Assembly (NCBI GenBank): GCA_964360635.1
Contig: CAYHXO010000004.1
Location: 28,306-92,305, forward strand
Source of the DNA: CALRGE01 sp964360635
Lineage (GTDB): Bacteria; Patescibacteriota; Gracilibacteria; UBA1369; 2-02-FULL-48-14
Direction: 5' to 3'
DNA length: 64,000 nucleotides
The notes under the pieces are model-generated. The model saw only the letters and a list, made by a program, of their open reading frames with translations. It searched no databases and was not told the origin of the DNA. Each line of letters starts with the position of its first letter. Position 1 is the stretch's first letter. Made by a program: the position numbers and the translations under genes. Shown here one piece after another: positions 60,157-64,000 of this stretch.

Positions 60157-60162
60157 TAAAAT
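60157..60162 (+). promoter_or_regulatory. -10 box of a leaderless promoter
   Basis: Extended TGTTAAAAT, then AGAGCC and the ATG at 60169, again six bases. Confidence 0.6.
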
Positions 60163-60168
60163 AGAGCC

Positions 60169-60549
60169 ATGAAAAATAAACTTTCGCCTCCAACAATTGC
60201 CGCATCAATAATTCTTTTTCTAATCGGGATATGCTTTCTACCGGTTTCAATTTTAGGAATATATACAAATTTTAAATATTTCGGAGCTGACCCAGTCGTT
60301 TACAAAAGCCTAATAATTTTAGTTTCCACAGGAATCATTAGTATTTCACAGATTGTCTCTGCAATATTTTTATTTAAAAAAAGACGCTGGGCTCACATTT
60401 TGGGAATAATAATTTCGATACTTATGATTATGATCACTCTCTTTGAAGGAAGAGAAAGCTATACAATTACTTTGGGATATCTGTTAATTTTGACACTACT
60501 TATACTTGGAAAGAAAGACTTTCCAAGTGATCGAGAAAATGTTGTCTAA
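60169..60549 (+). CDS. Small membrane protein, four helices
   Basis: 126 aa. Four hydrophobic helices (~7-30, 42-64, 72-90, 96-112). Not recognised, no conserved motif seen. Expressed from a leaderless promoter. Confidence 0.65.
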   Translation: MKNKLSPPTIAASIILFLIGICFLPVSILGIYTNFKYFGADPVVYKSLIILVSTGIISISQIVSAIFLFKKRRWAHILGIIISILMIMITLFEGRESYTITLGYLLILTLLILGKKDFPSDRENVV

Positions 60550-60674
60550 CTCTCTGCGCGCGCAGACCTTTATCATCATATTTCAGCTGAAACAAGCCAT
60601 TTCTAATTTTGTTATCCCTTGCGGGCCACAAGCCAGTCAAGCACCCGAATCTGTTCACTTTTAATTTGTTCTGC

Positions 60675-60680
60675 TAGAAT
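60675..60680 (+). promoter_or_regulatory. -10 box of a leaderless promoter for pheS-pheT
   Basis: Extended TGCTAGAAT, then CCGCGC and the ATG at 60687, six bases. No room for a T-box or leader peptide between the promoter and pheS. Confidence 0.65.
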
Positions 60681-60686
60681 CCGCGC

Positions 60687-61727
60687 ATGCAAGAAAAATT
60701 AAGCCACCTACGTACAGAAGTCGAATCTGCAATTAAATCTGTGAAAAACTCGGCTGACCTCGAAGTAATTCACAATAAATACTTCAGCAGGAAGGGCGAA
60801 ATTGCATTGATGATGCAAGAACTTGGCAAACTTTCACCTGAAGAAAAACCGAAAGCCGGGCAGCTTTTAAATGAAACGAAAAAACACCTAGAAGCTCTAT
60901 TCGAGGAAAAATCACAAAAAATACGTGCTGATGGTATGGCGGCGGAACTGGAAAAAGAATGGGTTGATGTTACCGCACCGGGTATTCCTTATAAGGCCGG
61001 CCATGTTCACCCAATTTCACAAGTTCAATATGAAGTTGAGGAAATTTTTTCGAGCATGGGTTTTTCAATTGAAGATGGACCAGAAGTCGAGAGTGAATAT
61101 TACAATTTCGAAAGTTTAAATATTCCGGCAAGCCATCCTGCTCGAGATATGCAGGATACTTTTTTCGTGGATAAAGAAGGGGACAGCGAACTTGGCAGGC
61201 TTGTTTTGCGCACACAAACTTCGCCGGTGCAAATGCGAACAATGCAAACAAAAGGTGCACCACTTAGAATTATTGTACCGGGAAGAGTTTTCAGAAATGA
61301 GGCCACAGATGCTAGTCACGACGCAACTTTTTACCAAGTGGAGGGACTTTTGATTGATGAAAATATTTCGCTCGCACATTTGAAAGGAGTTATGCAGGAA
61401 TTTTTAAGCAAACTTTTCAAGAAAAATGTACTTGTACGTTTTAGACCTGGTTACTTCCCTTTCGTTGAACCAGGATTAGAAATGGATTTCGCCTGTTTAA
61501 TTTGCAATCAAAAAGGTTGTCGTGTTTGCAAACAAAGCGGTTGGGTTGAATTCATGGGCGCAGGAATGGTGCACCCAAATGTTTTGAAAGCCGGCAAAAT
61601 CGATTCGAAAAAATATCAAGGTTGGGCTTTCGGTTTTGGTCTAACTAGACTAGTAATGATGAAATATGGAATCACAGATATCCGCCTACTTTTTGGCGCC
61701 GACACAAGATTTTTAAATCAATTTTAA
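60687..61727 (+). CDS. pheS: Phenylalanyl-tRNA synthetase alpha subunit
   Basis: 346 aa. N-terminal coiled-coil arm (~1-85) that contacts tRNA, then a class II core: GRVFRNEATDASHDATFYQVEG (motif 2; in pieces GRVFRNEATD, HDATFYQVEG), FVEPGLEMDF, and GWAFGFGLTRLVMM (motif 3). A CLICNQKGCRVCKQSGW Cys cluster (~residues 271-287) could bind zinc. The gene abuts pheT with no gap (TAAATG). Confidence 0.97.
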   Translation: MQEKLSHLRTEVESAIKSVKNSADLEVIHNKYFSRKGEIALMMQELGKLSPEEKPKAGQLLNETKKHLEALFEEKSQKIRADGMAAELEKEWVDVTAPGIPYKAGHVHPISQVQYEVEEIFSSMGFSIEDGPEVESEYYNFESLNIPASHPARDMQDTFFVDKEGDSELGRLVLRTQTSPVQMRTMQTKGAPLRIIVPGRVFRNEATDASHDATFYQVEGLLIDENISLAHLKGVMQEFLSKLFKKNVLVRFRPGYFPFVEPGLEMDFACLICNQKGCRVCKQSGWVEFMGAGMVHPNVLKAGKIDSKKYQGWAFGFGLTRLVMMKYGITDIRLLFGADTRFLNQF

Positions 61728-63920
61728 ATGTTCGTTTCACTAAATTGGCTTCGGGAATTCGTTGAGCTTCCAAAAGACATTGATGTGTCTGCTCTCGCGC
61801 AACTTATAACTATCAGAACGGCCGAAATCGACCATGTTATTGATCAAAGCAAAGAGCTCACAGGAATTATTGTTGCGAAAGTTTTAGAGGTAAAAAAACA
61901 TCCTGATGCCGACAAATTGATAGTAGCTCAAGTTGACGCGGGTAAAGAAAAACTACAAGTTGTTTGCGGTGGAATAAATGTGAAGGAAGGAATGCTCGTT
62001 GCACTCGCATTACCCGGAGCAATTGTAAAATGGCACGGAGGCGAAGTTGTAGAAATGAAAATTGCAAAAGTTCGTGATGTTGAAAGCCACGGAATGATTT
62101 GTGCAAGTGAAGAAATCGGGCTTGGCGATGGTCCAGAAAAAGAAATAATGGATCTTTCATATTTAAAAGTTAAAGCCGGCACTCCTCTTGCAGATGCGCT
62201 CGGGCGAAATGACACCGTTTTCGAGTTCGACAACAAATCGCTAACTCACCGCCCTGATCTTTGGGGGCATTTGGGAATTGCGCGAGAAATTGGAGCTATA
62301 ACCGGATACAAATTTACTGAGAAAAAAGCAAAAATCGAAGTTCCAAAAAAAGGTTCCGTACCAATGGTAACGGTGAAAAATCCAAAGCTTTGCCCAAGGT
62401 ATATGGGCTTGATTATAAAAGGAGTAAAAGTTGGTGAATCTCCTGATTGGTTGAAGCAAAGATTGCAGGCTACCGGTCACAGCGTGATTAGCAATATCGT
62501 TGATGTTACGAATTATGTGATGGAAGAAATTGGTCAGCCACTTCACGCTTTTGATCTCAGAAATCTTGAGGGTGGAATCGTTGTGCGTACAGCAAAGAAA
62601 GATGAAAAAATTGTGACTTTAGACGGTGAAGAAAAACAACTCGATCCTTTGGTTCTAGTAATTGCAGATGAGAAAAAAGCTCTCGCAATCGCCGGAGTTA
62701 TGGGCGGAGAACACAGTGGAATTCATGCGGACACAGTCGACATTTTAATTGAATCGGCAAATTTTGACCCTACTTCGGTGAGGCTTGCAAGTATAAAAGC
62801 GGGGCTCAGAACAGATTCGGTTCAGCGTTTTGAAAAAAGTCTCGACCCAAAATATTGCAAACGAGCATTACTCCGCGCGGCAGAATTAATTTTAGAACTT
62901 TGCCCTGGTGCAGAACTTGCCGGACCATTTGCAGATGTTTCAAATTTTGAAACATACGAGCCGGTTGTGGAAGTTGATCCGGAAAGAATTAGCAAGAAAA
63001 TTGGTGTTGAAATTTCTACTGCCGAGATGGTTAAAATTTTGGAATCGCTCAAATTCGAGGTCACTCGAGAAGGAAAAATCCTCAGCGTTAAAGTACCAAG
63101 TTTCCGTGCAACAAAAGATGTAGACATGGAAGATGACATTGTTGAAGAGATAGCAAGAATGCACGGTTATGAAAAAATTCCTGCGCTGGTTCCTGATCTT
63201 CCGGCAAAAGTTCCACATGAAAATACCGAGCGAAAAAATGAACATGAAATTCGTGAAATTTTTGCCTACGCACTAAATTTTAATGAAATATATAATTATT
63301 CTTTTTATTCGAAAAAGATTATTTCCGATTTTGCACTCGATGAAAAAAAACACCTTCGGATGCTTAACGCACTTTCTGAAGATCAAAGCCACCTTAGAAT
63401 AAGTCTCATACCAAACCTTGCCGAGAGCCTCCACGAAGCCGCGAAAAATGAAGAGTTTCCTGCCCTATTTGAAATCGGAAAAACTTACTCGGAAGGACTT
63501 GAATTTATGCCGGTAGAAAAAAAAGTACTATCTGCAGTCGCACTTTTCAAAAAAGAAATAAATGCATTCGGTGTGATGAAAGGAAAACTTGAAGAATTTT
63601 TCTATATTTTTGGAATTGAAAACGCGGAGTTTATTGAGGCGAAAAATCATGCGGAATATATTCATCCGCATCAATGTGCTGAAATAAAATTCCGAAATAA
63701 AATCATCGGGAAAATTTTCACGCTTCACCCTTTACTCGCAGAAAAACTTGATTTTACAGATAGAATTGCCGCATTTGAACTTGATCTATCTGCGCTCAGT
63801 GCCGGTAAAAAAACTAATATTAAATTCGCACCTGAATCAAAATTTCCAAGTATAGATTTTGATGTTTCAGTAGTTATAGATAGAAAAACAGAAGTTGCAG
63901 CTCTTCGAGCTGTGATATAA
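61728..63920 (+). CDS. pheT: Phenylalanyl-tRNA synthetase beta subunit, cut by an in-frame TAA
   Basis: 730 aa up to the TAA at 63918-63920. Domain order: tRNA-binding domain (~40-150), B3/B4 editing region (~210-390), B5 (~400-480), core (~485-680) and the start of FDX-ACB (~705-730: FPSIDFDVSVVI). The reading frame stays open past the TAA and keeps coding the expected FDX-ACB domain. Either the gene is broken, the TAA is a sequencing error, or readthrough occurs. The first 730 residues look intact. Confidence 0.9.
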   Translation: MFVSLNWLREFVELPKDIDVSALAQLITIRTAEIDHVIDQSKELTGIIVAKVLEVKKHPDADKLIVAQVDAGKEKLQVVCGGINVKEGMLVALALPGAIVKWHGGEVVEMKIAKVRDVESHGMICASEEIGLGDGPEKEIMDLSYLKVKAGTPLADALGRNDTVFEFDNKSLTHRPDLWGHLGIAREIGAITGYKFTEKKAKIEVPKKGSVPMVTVKNPKLCPRYMGLIIKGVKVGESPDWLKQRLQATGHSVISNIVDVTNYVMEEIGQPLHAFDLRNLEGGIVVRTAKKDEKIVTLDGEEKQLDPLVLVIADEKKALAIAGVMGGEHSGIHADTVDILIESANFDPTSVRLASIKAGLRTDSVQRFEKSLDPKYCKRALLRAAELILELCPGAELAGPFADVSNFETYEPVVEVDPERISKKIGVEISTAEMVKILESLKFEVTREGKILSVKVPSFRATKDVDMEDDIVEEIARMHGYEKIPALVPDLPAKVPHENTERKNEHEIREIFAYALNFNEIYNYSFYSKKIISDFALDEKKHLRMLNALSEDQSHLRISLIPNLAESLHEAAKNEEFPALFEIGKTYSEGLEFMPVEKKVLSAVALFKKEINAFGVMKGKLEEFFYIFGIENAEFIEAKNHAEYIHPHQCAEIKFRNKIIGKIFTLHPLLAEKLDFTDRIAAFELDLSALSAGKKTNIKFAPESKFPSIDFDVSVVIDRKTEVAALRAVI

Positions 63921-64000
63921 AAAGCAGCAAAGCCACTATTAAAAACTATTGAGCTTTTCGATAGTTACGAAGGTTATAAAATAGAAGCAGGCAAAAAAAT
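63921..64000 (+). pseudogene. pheT: Remainder of the pheT reading frame after the in-frame stop
   Basis: The same frame continues KAAKPLLKTIELFDSYEGYK and then IEAGKK, matching the FDX-ACB consensus (x(R/K)xAAxPLLxxVxLFDxYxGxxIxxGKKS). So the TAA replaced one codon, probably AAA or AGA-like, without a frameshift. The window ends before the natural stop. Confidence 0.75.

Noticed and set aside
60553..60566. 14-bp palindrome TCTGCGCGCGCAGA before pheS
   Set aside because: It lies over 100 bases from the pheS promoter with no T run. Simple GC alternation could explain it.
1..64000. UGA-to-glycine recoding
   Set aside because: TGA ends several clearly coupled genes (ATGA overlaps at 244, 5294, 9980, 24345, 36445), so it is a normal stop.
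1..64000. CRISPR array or insertion sequence
   Set aside because: No regularly spaced repeats, Cas-like or transposase-like proteins were seen.

Overview
The window looks like a chromosome segment from a small-genome bacterium of the Candidate Phyla Radiation (Patescibacteria), most likely Peregrinibacteria-like; the lineage is an inference. The DNA is AT-rich and densely packed, with many 4-bp ATGA/GTGA overlaps, convergent genes that share stop codons, and no gene-free stretch above about 300 bases. TGA clearly works as a stop, so the UGA-glycine code of Gracilibacteria/Absconditabacteria does not apply. Many genes are lineage-specific, and the secreted proteins carry SLH repeats, GWIxF repeats and lipoboxes. 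Shine-Dalgarno sequences are scarce. At least ten genes have a -10 box exactly six bases before the ATG, which predicts leaderless mRNAs.

Region by region. 0-10.7 kb: three toxin-antitoxin modules (AbrB-MazF, Phd-MazF, AbrB-VapC) between an M16 peptidase, a class B penicillin-binding protein and large unknown cytosolic proteins (one of 1,152 aa). 10.7-29.4 kb: an envelope and secretome region with lipoproteins, an SLH S-layer-type protein, a duplicated beta-propeller protein, an SLH-anchored GH6 glucanase, TolB-like and hydrolase-like anchored proteins, a sialidase-like lipoprotein and a C39 peptidase lipoprotein. 29.4-32.5 kb: a PNP-family phosphorylase, a YafQ-type toxin, an HExxH protein and tRNA-Trp. 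32.5-37.3 kb: two family 2 glycosyltransferases, a large lipoprotein and the PLP synthase genes pdxT-pdxS. 37.3-42.1 kb: a small-ORF cluster that may contain a frameshift, a palindrome cluster, a DUF1624 acyltransferase, tandem paralogs, two anchored proteins sharing an L[KQ]G[DR] motif, tRNA-Thr and a pyroglutamyl-peptidase-like protein. 42.2-49.4 kb: a second S-layer paralog, a site-2 protease, rpmB, tRNA-Ser, YibE/F, DUF1761 and DoxX membrane proteins, a degenerate HAD-like protein and a small lipoprotein. 49.5-58.9 kb: smpB, nadE, a lytic transglycosylase without a visible export signal, phosphomannomutase, a nested hairpin, a 909-aa surface protein, topA and HU. 59-64 kb: an RlmN-like radical SAM protein behind two tandem terminator-like hairpins, then pheS-pheT.

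Together the window mixes housekeeping functions (translation, NAD and PLP synthesis, topology) with building and remodelling of a monoderm-type cell surface: S-layer proteins, glycosyltransferases, sugar-phosphate mutase, PBP, transglycosylase and secreted hydrolases. The clearest anomalies are an in-frame TAA inside the conserved C-terminal domain of pheT, the widespread leaderless promoter layout (including one divergent pair with overlapping -10 boxes), the nested 106-bp hairpin plus related perfect palindromes, and the SLH-GH6 fusion.
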